Source: Roseiconus lacunae
GTDB lineage: Bacteria > Planctomycetota > Planctomycetia > Pirellulales > Pirellulaceae
Length of the DNA stretch: 64,000 bases
Direction of reading: 5' to 3'
NCBI RefSeq assembly: GCF_008312935.1
Contig: NZ_VSZO01000015.1
Span: 213,286 to 277,285 of the forward strand
The notes beneath the pieces were generated by a model. The model did no database searches. It was not told the DNA's origin and saw nothing but the letters and a program-made list of their open reading frames with translations. Shown here in pieces: positions 52,638-62,047 of this stretch (positions are counted from its first letter, which is position 1; each line of letters opens with the position of its first letter). Position numbers and translations under genes: made by a program.

Positions 52638-53205
52638 CCGAGGTGACAACGATTGATCCCTAGCGAACCGAACGCACTCAAGTCCCGCTTGAACGCCGAC
52701 GCAAAAACACCCATCGGCAAAAGGATTAGAAGATAGCGACAACATCCATCGCTCGTACCACAGAGGCCTGACAGAAAAAAAGCCCACGATGCCGTCATGA
52801 CGATTTTTGAATTAATCACTTAGCGACGAATCTTGAGGCACTGCAACCCTGCCGGAGCAAGTCGATCGCTGCGTACCTGAAGTTCGGCTGGAATCAAAAA
52901 CAGCGAAATCGATAACGGTGATGCGAACCAAGCGAAAACTGCATCGGTGTTATAGACCGACGCAAAAAGCGATGCTGTCAATGTGCCAGCGGTTTGTCCA
53001 ACTTCGCGTCGTCCAAATCGGGGCGAACTCGCTTCGGTGTGGTCGACTAGCGCTGCACAAAGGGTGACGCGAACCGCCACCAACAGTTGGAATCAAAATG
53101 GATAGTATGCATATCAAGTATTGTGGGAACGCACCAAGTCCTTTTCCCGATCAACCACAGAATGAACTGGGCGAGACCAAGCGAAAAAAGTAGTGGCTGC
53201 CCCGT
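52638..53205 (+). other. intergenic stretch between the iteron cluster and the trypsin-NACHT gene
   Basis: About 570 bases with only short frames lacking family features or start signals. It lies between the 3' ends of the convergent primase-helicase and trypsin-NACHT genes. I see no gene or RNA here. Confidence 0.45.
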
Positions 53206-56200
53206 CTAACTTTTGCGATGAGGATTGGGAGGGAACCAGGCAAGCTCGTTCAAACGCTTCGTTGTACTAGAATGCAAATCCCTGAGTGCTGAACACAGGT
53301 GCCCAGGTTCGAGAGGGTCCTGAATTGCATAGAATACTGTTCGCAGATGCTCAAACACTTCATCTACCGACGAGGTATGTCTCGCCCTTTCCAATAGCAA
53401 ATCAAGAAACTCACTATGATCCAAGCTGAGCGGTCGAATCAACTCCAACATGTTGCGGCGTACCCAAGCATCATTCTCGTTGTCAAAAACAACCAACAAT
53501 TGTTTCACCGTCTTATCAGAAATGTGTTCGCGTTGCAAAAGCCAATCCACGGCTTCCAGTCGCACTGCCCCCTGCTCGTGTGTCAATAGTGCTCGAGCTA
53601 CACCTTCGTCTGAATCGTAATCCATTTGATAATTCTCGTACAGATCCTGCTTCACCATATAGGCACGGTCCGTGTAGTTTTCAATGAACTCCAGGCTCGG
53701 TCGTGTTGGAAACCGATAGTCGTCTTCCTCTTCGACAAGCAAGTCATACATATTTTGATCGTGCTCATATTCCGACATGATGTTCGCAAGTGATGATGGT
53801 AGATTTTCTTGAGCGGCCAGCTCTTCAATGACCATCCATCTGTAATCGTCGCTGCAAAGTGCATCGCACAAAAACTGTTCCGCGCGCGTCGAATGCACGG
53901 CAACTTGACCTAGAAGATCAACGCACTCGGAACGGCTGGGCGAGGCTCCGTTCTGCCCAGGCGCGAACGTCTCCTCCTCTGTCCACGCGGCGGAATCAGG
54001 AGAAAAAAATTTAGCGAAATCGAAGTGATCGAATTCTGAATAATAAGAAATACCTTCTCTCGGTTGCGATTCCTGAAGAAAACAGTCAATAAGTTCCGCA
54101 ACAACTTCGTCCATCTTGGATCCTACTTCTACACCACTCCGCTTTAAGTAGCATACGGACAATGATCTAACAAAGAGTGAATCGTCGTTTACCAGATCTT
54201 GTAAATCGCCAGGATCTAGCTGCGATGCATAAGGGAACGCCTGATACGTTTCTACGATGCTAAGCCTTACTTTTTCGCTGGAATCTTGGCGGAGATGCAT
54301 AACACTATCCCAGATCTTGTCATCTACGTGCGCACCTCTACCACGAAGACGCACTAATTGCATCGCCATCGCCGACCTCACGTGTTCTGAAACGCTGGAA
54401 AGCATCATACGAGCGGCGTCAGTCGGAGGCTCAGCAACGAAGGAAACTAATGAGATCGCTTGTGCGACAAACGCTTGCGCCGCTCTCTGTTTATTCTGTG
54501 AGAGACTTGCCAGCTGGGCGACCGTCCTATCGTCGATTGCAAATGGCTGCGGTCCGTTGGAGATTCCACTTATCAACCATTGGCCGCCGTACAGATCTAT
54601 ATATGAAAAACCTCCGGCGCTGCGCATGACGGAACACCCAACTCGAAGAGCGAGTGCCGGCGAAATTTGCGTCAATCGTTCGATGGCCTTCTGGTCTCCC
54701 ACAATCGCATGGGCGAACTCATTGCACGCGATGTCGTGTATGTCATTGGCATCGATCGAAATCGTTCGCACCGCTCGCGCAATCAGACGACAGGAAGACA
54801 GGTCATCTGATTCTAGGAGCCAGCTAACTAGCCGAATCAGAACTCTCTTATACCTCGGATGAGCGTTATCCACAAACAAATACATTTGCGTGTCGTGATC
54901 ACTGTTGACTGACCTGGCAGAGCTGTATTCAGAGATCGCCCTTCCTGCTAAAGATAGAGCTCCCACAACATGCTGCAAGACCGTCGAATCGGAAGGCATG
55001 CTAGCCACAAGAGCGTCAAGGACCGGAGTGGTCACCCATTCGTGCTTTGCCAGGGCTGCTCCGATAAAAAGCCTGACACTCCTTGACCTTTCACCCACCA
55101 TCAAGCTCTGAAGCGTTTCGCATTCGTCGTCGTAAAGCAGTGGAAGCAAGAATAACAACTTTGCGGCGCGCTCTCGAATAGAAGCATCGGGTAAATCGAA
55201 CGCATTGATCAACACACGTCGAAGGCTTCGACTGCGTCGGAGCGCAGAAATAACTGCGTCATTTTGGCCAGCGGTTGGCCCAATGGCTGTGTCTAGTGCA
55301 CTGATCAATTGGACGGACACTTTGGATGCATGCGTTCCAAGTGGAGCATCCAAAAACCCGAGTGCCATCCACGCGGGTGATGCGTAAGCAACTACGGAAA
55401 GAGGTCGTTCGTCCGAGATTGCAGATTCTTGAATTAGGTTCAAGAGTATGCTTGCGAGATCCGTGCGTGATGAGCTTCCTATTGAGGTAACATTCTCAGC
55501 AACGCGGCACAGCAGAACCAGGGGGCGCAAGAGCATGTCCTTACCCGACTCTTCAACAAGTGTATTAATGTAACGAGCAACGCGATTAGTCGGATTTCGG
55601 TCGACCTCAAGTAAATCATCTGTCTCCAACACCGATCCAAGTATGCTCAGTGGCTCGCTCCATCTGTCGTCATAGAATCTTTCGACTGCCAGCTGTAGCC
55701 AGTTTGAACGGCTTGATATCGCGACTGCTAAAAGGTACTCGTAGAACGAACGGTGAAGAAAAGAGAATGGAGCCTCATCACCGAGAGAGTTGCGAATCAG
55801 AACGCCGCATTCAATTGTGAGATGATTGAGACACTGTTGTGTAGTCAAGCCCAACCGCTTTGATAAAGAAAGACAATGCTCGGACTCGAGCGCACGGAAG
55901 ATCTCCACCGGCGAAAACAACGTATGGTCGGGATCTTTCTCGCCAAGGATCCAAGCGAGTTCGGCGAGCAGTTTGACCGAAAGGTTAACTAGTCGCTGCT
56001 CCGGGGGCGTAAGGTCTTGATGAACATTGGTTCGCCGCGCATTCGGCCATCCACCTAGCATTCCTTCAATACATTTTTTGTATAATTGGATCCGATCATT
56101 CGGCATACGGTTCGGACCTGCGGCATTGACATACGCGAGACACATCATCTGGAGCATAAGTGGTGTTTGCGCCAGACCAACAAGTTGCGGACGAGCTACC

Positions 56201-57801
56201 AAGTCGTTCCAGAAGCAACGAGAAAGGAGGACTCCCGTTTCGACATCCCGAGTTGTACCGAAATAGCCATCGACAAAATTTCGAATCTCCAGAGGTGAGA
56301 ATGCAACTAGTTCGAGTTCGTTCTGACACACATGTGACGGAAGGCCACGATAGCCGACGATGCGTGAGGTTATGTACATGCGACGAGTTCTTCGCGTGGT
56401 CCAGGTGTCAAGCCAGCGAATTAGGTCGTCGTAGTGGTAAGATGGGACTTCGTCCAATCCGTCCAAAATGAGGCAGAATTGCTGCTCGCGCAGTTTGCAG
56501 TCAATTATCGACTGCTCAGCTGGGGAACAGCTAAAGCCCGTGACGTCGCTTGTGACCAAATTCCTGATCAACGTTGCGCGGTCAATCGTGGGATCGTTGT
56601 GCAACGCCTTGGCGATGTCGGCGAGTCTCAAATATATTGGGATTTCAGCATTCAGGACGGAGCTAGGGTCATCTTGAATCCGAGTCAATTGCTCGCCCGC
56701 GACGAGCCAAGCCTCGTATCGCGACAGTGTTGTCTTGCCAGAACCAGGGTCTCCAAGCACCACCGCCTCGCCGATTCGAGAGCGTAATGAGGACCAAGTT
56801 TGGGGGAAAGTTGAAAAACGGCTCTCATCCGAATTGCTTGCGTAGTCGCGCAGCTCTGCTTCTTTACGCAGTGGAGCTCCAAATTCGATTTTGTCGTCAC
56901 TAACTGCCTCAACATCGCGAGGCTGATCGCTGACTCGCACTTGTACATGCAGGTTCTGAAAGAATACATTGCTGTCGTTATCTTGTAACCAAGGCCAAGG
57001 GACGCAGTTCATTCGATTTCTAACACGTGTCAGATAACCAACCAACGCGTTTGAATCTGCGAACAGCTGATCCGATGCGGGCCTTGATGTGTGCAGTAGT
57101 CGCTTCCCACTCTCAACCAAACCTTGTCGCGAAGGCTGCCCATACGGATGAGCAAAATCCCTGGCAAGCTCTTGGCACGCCTCAGGCTCAAAGAAGTTGA
57201 CATGTGCTCGAAACTGACGATTCTCGAGGAGTTTGAAGGAAGGAACGGCCTCGAATCGAGCGGCACTGAAGTTGCGAGGTGCACGTACGATGACACCGAT
57301 AATATAGTCATCCAGAAAGACGGGACTCCCGGACGCCCCTAGCCATCCTTCGTCGATTTCGGCACCTGCGGTCACGGAGAGATGAAAGTACTTTGACGAG
57401 TTCCCCATCGAGTGCATGCTTCCTTGCAATGGCACGGCATTGGTCGCTTTGCCGCCCACTAAAGGAAAACCCTCGCCAGCCCATATCAAATTGTCTCTCG
57501 GTGGAGCATTTATTAAGAGCCCCCAATTGCTGGAAACGCGCCTCGGAAAATCACAGTGGAGAAGTACGACATCGAAGCTGGGCGACTGAATACGCCCGTC
57601 CCAAAGGATCTCTCCGCAAGTTATCCATTCAGGGTTCTCTTGATGCCACCATCGTGCCTCAACGCTGGTCCCTGGTTGATCGCCAACAACGTGAGCTGCG
57701 GTCAGCAAGACATTCTTCGCGACAGGGTATGCGGTGCCTATCCGTCCGTTATCGGCACACTTGGGCACAAACAGTTGAACGATTAGGTCTTTCTTCTCCA
57801 T
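53206..57801 (-). CDS. trypsin-like protease fused to NACHT NTPase and HEAT-like repeats (conflict/defence effector)
   Basis: 1531 residues. The N-terminal trypsin-fold protease has His37 (LLTAAHVVG), Asp77 (SPSFDVVLLH) and Ser157 (LGASGSPVF), a complete triad. A NACHT STAND NTPase follows with Walker A GDPGSGKTT (350-358) and Walker B LILDGLDEVP (444-453), then the winged-helix/helical part. From about residue 850 to the end there are alpha-helical HEAT-like repeats (for example AIGPTAGQNDAVISALRRSR, ERAAKLLFLLPLL, VRLEAVDWLLQRE), likely the sensor. In NACHT defence proteins the repeats detect an invader and oligomerisation switches on the effector; here that would be protein cleavage by the trypsin domain. 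It starts 15 bases after the Trypco2 gene, so the two form an operon. This architecture is known from computational surveys of NTP-dependent bacterial conflict systems; the target is unknown. Confidence 0.9.
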   Translation of the reverse strand: MEKKDLIVQLFVPKCADNGRIGTAYPVAKNVLLTAAHVVGDQPGTSVEARWWHQENPEWITCGEILWDGRIQSPSFDVVLLHCDFPRRVSSNWGLLINAPPRDNLIWAGEGFPLVGGKATNAVPLQGSMHSMGNSSKYFHLSVTAGAEIDEGWLGASGSPVFLDDYIIGVIVRAPRNFSAARFEAVPSFKLLENRQFRAHVNFFEPEACQELARDFAHPYGQPSRQGLVESGKRLLHTSRPASDQLFADSNALVGYLTRVRNRMNCVPWPWLQDNDSNVFFQNLHVQVRVSDQPRDVEAVSDDKIEFGAPLRKEAELRDYASNSDESRFSTFPQTWSSLRSRIGEAVVLGDPGSGKTTLSRYEAWLVAGEQLTRIQDDPSSVLNAEIPIYLRLADIAKALHNDPTIDRATLIRNLVTSDVTGFSCSPAEQSIIDCKLREQQFCLILDGLDEVPSYHYDDLIRWLDTWTTRRTRRMYITSRIVGYRGLPSHVCQNELELVAFSPLEIRNFVDGYFGTTRDVETGVLLSRCFWNDLVARPQLVGLAQTPLMLQMMCLAYVNAAGPNRMPNDRIQLYKKCIEGMLGGWPNARRTNVHQDLTPPEQRLVNLSVKLLAELAWILGEKDPDHTLFSPVEIFRALESEHCLSLSKRLGLTTQQCLNHLTIECGVLIRNSLGDEAPFSFLHRSFYEYLLAVAISSRSNWLQLAVERFYDDRWSEPLSILGSVLETDDLLEVDRNPTNRVARYINTLVEESGKDMLLRPLVLLCRVAENVTSIGSSSRTDLASILLNLIQESAISDERPLSVVAYASPAWMALGFLDAPLGTHASKVSVQLISALDTAIGPTAGQNDAVISALRRSRSLRRVLINAFDLPDASIRERAAKLLFLLPLLYDDECETLQSLMVGERSRSVRLFIGAALAKHEWVTTPVLDALVASMPSDSTVLQHVVGALSLAGRAISEYSSARSVNSDHDTQMYLFVDNAHPRYKRVLIRLVSWLLESDDLSSCRLIARAVRTISIDANDIHDIACNEFAHAIVGDQKAIERLTQISPALALRVGCSVMRSAGGFSYIDLYGGQWLISGISNGPQPFAIDDRTVAQLASLSQNKQRAAQAFVAQAISLVSFVAEPPTDAARMMLSSVSEHVRSAMAMQLVRLRGRGAHVDDKIWDSVMHLRQDSSEKVRLSIVETYQAFPYASQLDPGDLQDLVNDDSLFVRSLSVCYLKRSGVEVGSKMDEVVAELIDCFLQESQPREGISYYSEFDHFDFAKFFSPDSAAWTEEETFAPGQNGASPSRSECVDLLGQVAVHSTRAEQFLCDALCSDDYRWMVIEELAAQENLPSSLANIMSEYEHDQNMYDLLVEEEDDYRFPTRPSLEFIENYTDRAYMVKQDLYENYQMDYDSDEGVARALLTHEQGAVRLEAVDWLLQREHISDKTVKQLLVVFDNENDAWVRRNMLELIRPLSLDHSEFLDLLLERARHTSSVDEVFEHLRTVFYAIQDPLEPGHLCSALRDLHSSTTKRLNELAWFPPNPHRKS

Positions 57802-57816
57802 TCCAAACGGGCCTGA

Positions 57817-58128
57817 TTAATCTGGCTTGTGGCCTATTCGAGCAACCTCTATCGGTCCACCATCTAGGACAGGAATTAGACGGAGACGTATCGTTTGCAA
57901 ATTCTCTTCTGAGACCCCTGCATCGAGTTTACCTTCGGCTTCGCTTAGAATCCAGAACTTCCATTTCGCGCTGCCCTCAACCCCGGCTTCAATAGAGACC
58001 GCAACTTGAGCCTCCACGTCAACACTCTCGATCCGAAATCGCAGCGACTCACTTTCCGCTTTGATTTGCGCTTCCTGGATTTCTTTTCTCAGTCCTACAA
58101 TCATGTCTGACAGTTCAATGTTCGACAT
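57817..58128 (-). CDS. Trypco2 (trypsin-co-occurring domain 2) protein
   Basis: 103 residues from ATG 58128, preferred over the longer frame from 58188 because GAGG stands 6 bases upstream and the family normally begins M-x-x-x-EL-x-x-x-I-xx-LR. It reads IELSDMIVGLRKEIQEAQIK, then LRFRIESVDVEAQVAVSIEA, a KWKFWILSEAEG-like strand and TIRLRLIPVLDGG: a helix followed by a beta sheet, the recognised Trypco2 pattern. These small proteins occur beside trypsin-NTPase conflict proteins and are thought to act as adaptor, substrate or regulator of the protease. The gene is 15 bases upstream of the trypsin-NACHT gene on the same strand, strongly supporting partnership. It has no catalytic residues of its own. 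Confidence 0.85.
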   Translation of the reverse strand: MSNIELSDMIVGLRKEIQEAQIKAESESLRFRIESVDVEAQVAVSIEAGVEGSAKWKFWILSEAEGKLDAGVSEENLQTIRLRLIPVLDGGPIEVARIGHKPD

Positions 58129-58320
58129 GGATAACCTCACGTGCAGATACGGGCCCTGATCAAAAATTTCTCTGTCCTTTTCTACCAATTCTGAGCGTCT
58201 CAGGCTACGAGGCGAATTTCTATCGTAATGGAATTTAGTTCGTGCTGTATGTCTCGCCGTGAAACGATGGCGATTACTCCATCACGGTTGCCATTTGTCG
58301 GAACAACTCGAGCCGTCCAT

Positions 58321-58467
58321 TCATGGCTGGCAAACCGACTCTTTCATGTCTTCTTCGTCCTTTTGGTGCTTGGCGAGTCGGCGATTAGTATCAGCCGCAT
58401 CTGCTTTCTCCAGAATTCGATCAACTTGCCCCAGCGAACGCGACCCCTCCGCGTCGTCGATCTCCAT
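58321..58467 (-). CDS. possible small charged protein upstream of Trypco2, 48 residues
   Basis: An ATG at 58467 opens a 48-codon frame (MEIDDAEGSRSLGQVDRILE, then KADAADTNRRLAKHQKDEED and MKESVCQP) with a stop at 58321. It is highly charged and predicted helical, in the same orientation as and about 190 bases upstream of the Trypco2 gene. No clear ribosome binding site and no family match, so this may be chance. Confidence 0.3.
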   Translation of the reverse strand: MEIDDAEGSRSLGQVDRILEKADAADTNRRLAKHQKDEEDMKESVCQP

Positions 58468-58795
58468 GCTTAAGATCTCAGGTGTTAAGAGTTGTTGTTG
58501 ATTCTAAGATCAAGACACCGATGCGCGTTGACGATGCCTGGTCCTCGCGTCGATTGCATCGATCGCCAGCTCTCAGCTCAGGCCGAAATCGAGGTAGGTC
58601 AACGGCACCGACGCATATTCAGTCCTGGACCGCTTCGGTCGATTTCCCCGCTCGCAATCTACCCATCTGCTCGAAACAGCGAATTGTCCAGCCGAAACGA
58701 GTTTCATGCGTGAACCGCGCACGATGCGTTATCAAAGCATTCTGTTTCGCCATAGTTCTCGCGCTAACTCGCTCACCAAACCCTCGTGATGACTT
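58468..58795 (-). other. intergenic stretch upstream of the Trypco2 region
   Basis: About 330 bases between the HNH nuclease stop and the small frame at 58467. I see no gene or clear hairpin. The promoter of the Trypco2/trypsin-NACHT operon probably lies here or at 58129-58320, but no convincing boxes were picked out. Confidence 0.35.
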
Positions 58796-59782
58796 TCACG
58801 ACACTCGATCCGCTGGCCGAGTGATGGAAATCGACTCTACGCAGTGGTGCGAAACGTTCCACGAGGTCCGAACTTTCTCAGTTCCTGACCAGTTGAGCCA
58901 CCGGAAAGTCGTCTCACCACGAGGCCAAGACGGCGGGAATAGCGACTGGAAATGCTCCATTCTTGACCGTGCAACGCCGTCGTCGGCAGGGCAGAACGGT
59001 AATGGGATCTGGAAGCGGAAGTTCCGAAACTGAACGAGGAACCACAGGTATGGCTCTGGGCCATCGTCTCGCCGGAGGAGCAGCATGACGTGACTCGCCT
59101 TTTCTCCTATCGCCTCGGCCCCCGGCGTGAATGCGAAACCGACCGGGAATTGTGAGAATCGAACCTCTCGGCCGCCACGTACCCATTCGATGGCACACTG
59201 GATCTGGCTCAACTCGCCCTTCGGGCAGATCGAACACGCAAACTTGACGAGCGCCCTAGCGGCTTCGATCGGAGAGTGCGGTTGCGAGCGTAGGTCGCCG
59301 CGCAGCGGAATTGTCTCAGGCAACTCGCCGTCGACGACAAGGTCGTTGACTGAGTTTGGCTCGGGGACACGAATGTTCACCGCACCTGGTTTCGAGTCGA
59401 TACGGAGCTTTTCGTCGTGCATTCGGTCCTTAAACGTCGACTCGACACCGTGTTTCCGAGGGATACCAGCGAGAGTGCGGTGCAGCATCGTGGCCTTACT
59501 AAGGTGATCTTCGCAGCCATCGCCGAAGAACACGTTGCACTCGTCGCATTCGTTCATCGAGATTATCGATCGGTTACCGAGGAAGTCGGAAACGGCGTGT
59601 GCGAGTTTCCTGAACTGGACCTCCGGTCTACCACGACCACAGAAGCGGCACAGGCGGTTGACCTCCGTTTCGTGGTCGCGAAGCTCGACACGATTGTTGT
59701 TGTGGAACCAATGCTCGGCAATCTTCAGGTAGCGTGACGTGAAATACGCCTCGCGCCGCTCGTGGTCTTCTTGTACGCTCAT
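58796..59782 (-). CDS. HNH-type endonuclease with treble-clef zinc site
   Basis: 328 residues; AGGAG stands 7 bases before the ATG. The zinc/HNH module lies at residues 45-90: LCRFCGRGRPEVQFRKLAHA, then VSDFLGNRSIISMNECDECN and VFFGDG. It has CxxC (45/48), the catalytic-type His (LAHAVSDFLGN), and a second CxxC (79/82) followed by N and FG, the signature of HNH_5-like restriction/defence nucleases. The remaining 230 residues are beta-rich with a CSIC motif near 190 and no recognised fold; they may recognise the target or bind a partner. It is co-oriented with the Trypco2/trypsin-NACHT operon but about 670 bases away. Probable role: cutting nucleic acid in a defence or mobile-element context. 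Confidence 0.75.
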   Translation of the reverse strand: MSVQEDHERREAYFTSRYLKIAEHWFHNNNRVELRDHETEVNRLCRFCGRGRPEVQFRKLAHAVSDFLGNRSIISMNECDECNVFFGDGCEDHLSKATMLHRTLAGIPRKHGVESTFKDRMHDEKLRIDSKPGAVNIRVPEPNSVNDLVVDGELPETIPLRGDLRSQPHSPIEAARALVKFACSICPKGELSQIQCAIEWVRGGREVRFSQFPVGFAFTPGAEAIGEKASHVMLLLRRDDGPEPYLWFLVQFRNFRFQIPLPFCPADDGVARSRMEHFQSLFPPSWPRGETTFRWLNWSGTEKVRTSWNVSHHCVESISITRPADRVS

Positions 59783-59939
59783 CTTTGCTCCTAAGAACGA
59801 ATCTCGATATGTTAACAGAGTCCGGGTTGGTCATTGAGGTTCGTCTAGCAGACGTTTGGCCATCAAGCGGCGAGACACCTTTTGGCGAAAGCACCGACGA
59901 GGGTTTACGTATAGGTGGATGTCGCTGATACTTATTCAT
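59783..59939 (+). promoter_or_regulatory. divergent intergenic region between HNH nuclease and zinc-ribbon gene
   Basis: 157 bases between divergent start codons must hold promoters for both directions, but I cannot single out convincing -35/-10 pairs. A longer zinc-ribbon frame (from 59856) is open here; its extra residues look non-coding. Confidence 0.3.
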
Positions 59940-60383
59940 ATGAGACATATTCGCGTATTTGCTGCCGATGCACCGAACGACGCCGAGATACGTTCGGGTC
60001 AACTTGTCCTTGTGCTCTGCCGAAAGTGTGAACACCAACACGTCGAGCTAGCCGATGATCTGGCGACCGAGGGCGGGAAATGTCCCAAATGTGAGGGTGA
60101 TTCGTACAAGGACGTGATCATTTACAAGGAAAGGGCTGAGCTCTTATCTCGCGCGCCTTCACCGATTAAGTTCTTCATCGATGACATCGAGATCGGTGAT
60201 CCTCGCGTCGGTGAATTACGTCTATACAGTTGCAAGATATGCGGCAGCAGTTTTTTGGAAGTTGTTGAGCTTCACGAGCAACAAAACTCAGCGTGTCCAA
60301 AGTGTGCGAACGCTGAATATGCTGAGACTCGCATCCGTGACACGTTGCTGTTTCACCTCTGCATCCCGGGCAACGGCTCGTGA
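59940..60383 (+). CDS. double zinc-ribbon protein, function unknown
   Basis: About 147 residues from ATG 59940 (other Met codons at 59856 and 59919 are possible and no ribosome binding site decides). Two zinc ribbons are clear: LCRKCEHQH with GKCPKCEG, and SCKICGSS with SACPKCAN, each a pair of CxxC knuckles about 20 residues apart. Between them lies PIKFFIDDIEIGDPRVGELR. Tandem ribbons usually bind nucleic acid or act as protein adaptors. It is transcribed divergently from the HNH nuclease and may be its regulator or partner; this is inference. Confidence 0.6.
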   Translation: MRHIRVFAADAPNDAEIRSGQLVLVLCRKCEHQHVELADDLATEGGKCPKCEGDSYKDVIIYKERAELLSRAPSPIKFFIDDIEIGDPRVGELRLYSCKICGSSFLEVVELHEQQNSACPKCANAEYAETRIRDTLLFHLCIPGNGS

Positions 60384-60964
60384 ACCGCCTATTAAATGTG
60401 TGTTCTGGCAATCGGTTTGCGGGCACATTTCTCACCAACCAAAAGTCACGCAGTTTCCCTTTGCCGTCAACCTGCTTAGATAAGGCGGGGATACAATCAA
60501 CGTGGTTAGGTAGTACGTGTTTGGGTCTGGAACCTCTCGTTAAATTCGCTTGCTAGTAAATGGCCAAATGTATTCGCTTGACTCGTTCGGCGCGGACTGA
60601 AGCAGAATCGCGTTTGCGAGCGTAGGATTTTGCACGTTCCAAACGAAGGCACGCCGCCGCTCTTATCCAGTGATCAAGGGAATGTTCTGGCGGTTGACAC
60701 CCGAAAGCATCTGACGGCACACCGATGCATGTTGGCTGGAGTCAGATCACGCCGAGGTTGCATCGTCCAGCGCGACTTGCACGTGGATCTTGCGGCTTAG
60801 TTTGCAGGAATTTTGGGCTATTTTTGGGGAAGTGTGAAGATCCTCATCTGCTTCGTCTGTCTCGTGAGCGGCACGAAGCCTAGCAAGAAGCCATTTCCAG
60901 CCAGCTATCGGCCAGTGAAGGAGCCTGCAAGGAAGCAATTGGTCGACGGCCAGGAGTTGTCACC
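60384..60964 (+). other. intergenic stretch before the decayed integrase
   Basis: About 580 bases without a supportable gene. A 60-codon frame at 60813-60995 overlaps the integrase start out of frame and has no family features. CAGGAG at about 60951 serves the integrase ATG. Confidence 0.45.
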
Positions 60965-62003
60965 ATGTCTAGCAGCCTCGAATCCGTTGTCGTGAAGTAC
61001 CTTGAAGCGAAAAACCTTTCACGGGGGACGCAAAAAGAATACCGTTCTACGGTCACCAAATGGATTGCCTGGGACCGTCACGTCGACATTGACAGAATCG
61101 ACCGAACCCATATTCGGGAATTTCTGGATCAGGTTTACACGAACGCTGTCGAGAGTGGAGGGACGAACCCTGGCAGAACTGCAAACAAAGCAAGAGAACA
61201 TCTCAAGGCTATCCTCTCGTGGGCATGGGAGCAGGATTTCATTGAAAAGCTACCCAGATTTCCGAGACCAAAACAGCAACGCGATGTTGCCGGTCGTCAC
61301 TACCTTACCAAGTCCGATCTGAACGCCCTGTATTTCGCCACGTACCAATTGCCGAGACCTCGCGGTTGGAAGCAACCTGCAACTGTTGGCCACCACCGGC
61401 GAGCGGCGCTTGTAGTATTCTTCAGCTACGGCGTCGATACCGGGACGGTTTTCAAATGTGCTGGATTCCATGAACCGATCTTGTGGCGACATGTGACCTG
61501 GAGGCCAGAACCGCCGAATGGCCAGGGCAAGGATTCTCGATATGGCTGGCTGTACTATCGCAGAGTCAAGATGCAAAAGCAGTTCTATCGGCCAATGAAC
61601 TGCGTTGTGCATACGCACTTGAAGAACATTCGGACGGAAACGATCGACGTTGATTGTGGTGTGTTCCATGCTGGCACATCACGACCTAATCAGCAGTTCC
61701 AGTTTTTGTGCCATTTGGCGGGTGTCAAGCCAAGACAAGATGTTGAAACGGGCGAAGAACGCCCGGGGGCGTCAAGGATCTGCGGAAAACCTGCTCTACC
61801 TACTACGACGAGCACATGCCAGAGTCGTCGATCGAAATTATTGGGCATTCCGTCGGTGAAGTCACGTAAAGACACTACGCTGACCGCGATCCACTCGCGT
61901 TCAAGGCAATCATGAAGGTTCCTCAGCCTCTGCATTTACGGGGGCGCTGCGCGGGATCGACTGCGAGTGTCCGTGCTGCAGTCAGAAGTTCGCAAGTGAC
62001 TGA
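60965..62003 (+). pseudogene. decayed tyrosine recombinase (two frameshifts and one nonsense codon)
   Basis: The first 265 or so residues read as a planctomycete integrase: core-binding domain (YLEAKNLSRGTQKEYRSTVT), then FFSYGVDTGTVFK, PILWRHVTW and YGWLYYRRVKMQKQFYRPMN. Near 61770, in the run CCCGGGGGC, the frame shifts and the sequence continues as GVKDLRKTCSTYYDEHMPES and IEIIGHSVGEVT, then a TAA at 61867-61869 where a Tyr codon is expected, then RHYADRDPLAFKAIMKVPQP with the catalytic Tyr. A second shift near 61927 leads to SAFTGALRGIDCECPCCSQK and a stop at 62001; the Cys-rich tail is typical of this family. With these three lesions the enzyme must be inactive. It marks an older insertion in the island. 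Confidence 0.9.
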
Positions 62004-62047
62004 CCAGCTGGGCGATGGAACCGGAGTCTCTCGTGCGATGTTCGATA

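Noticed and set aside
52820..53083. 87-codon minus-strand frame between primase-helicase and trypsin-NACHT
   Set aside because: No start signal, no recognisable motif, atypical composition; treated as non-coding.
58482..59033. 183-codon plus-strand frame
   Set aside because: It overlaps the HNH nuclease on the opposite strand and a gap; Cys/Arg/Ser-rich and without motifs, so a shadow frame.
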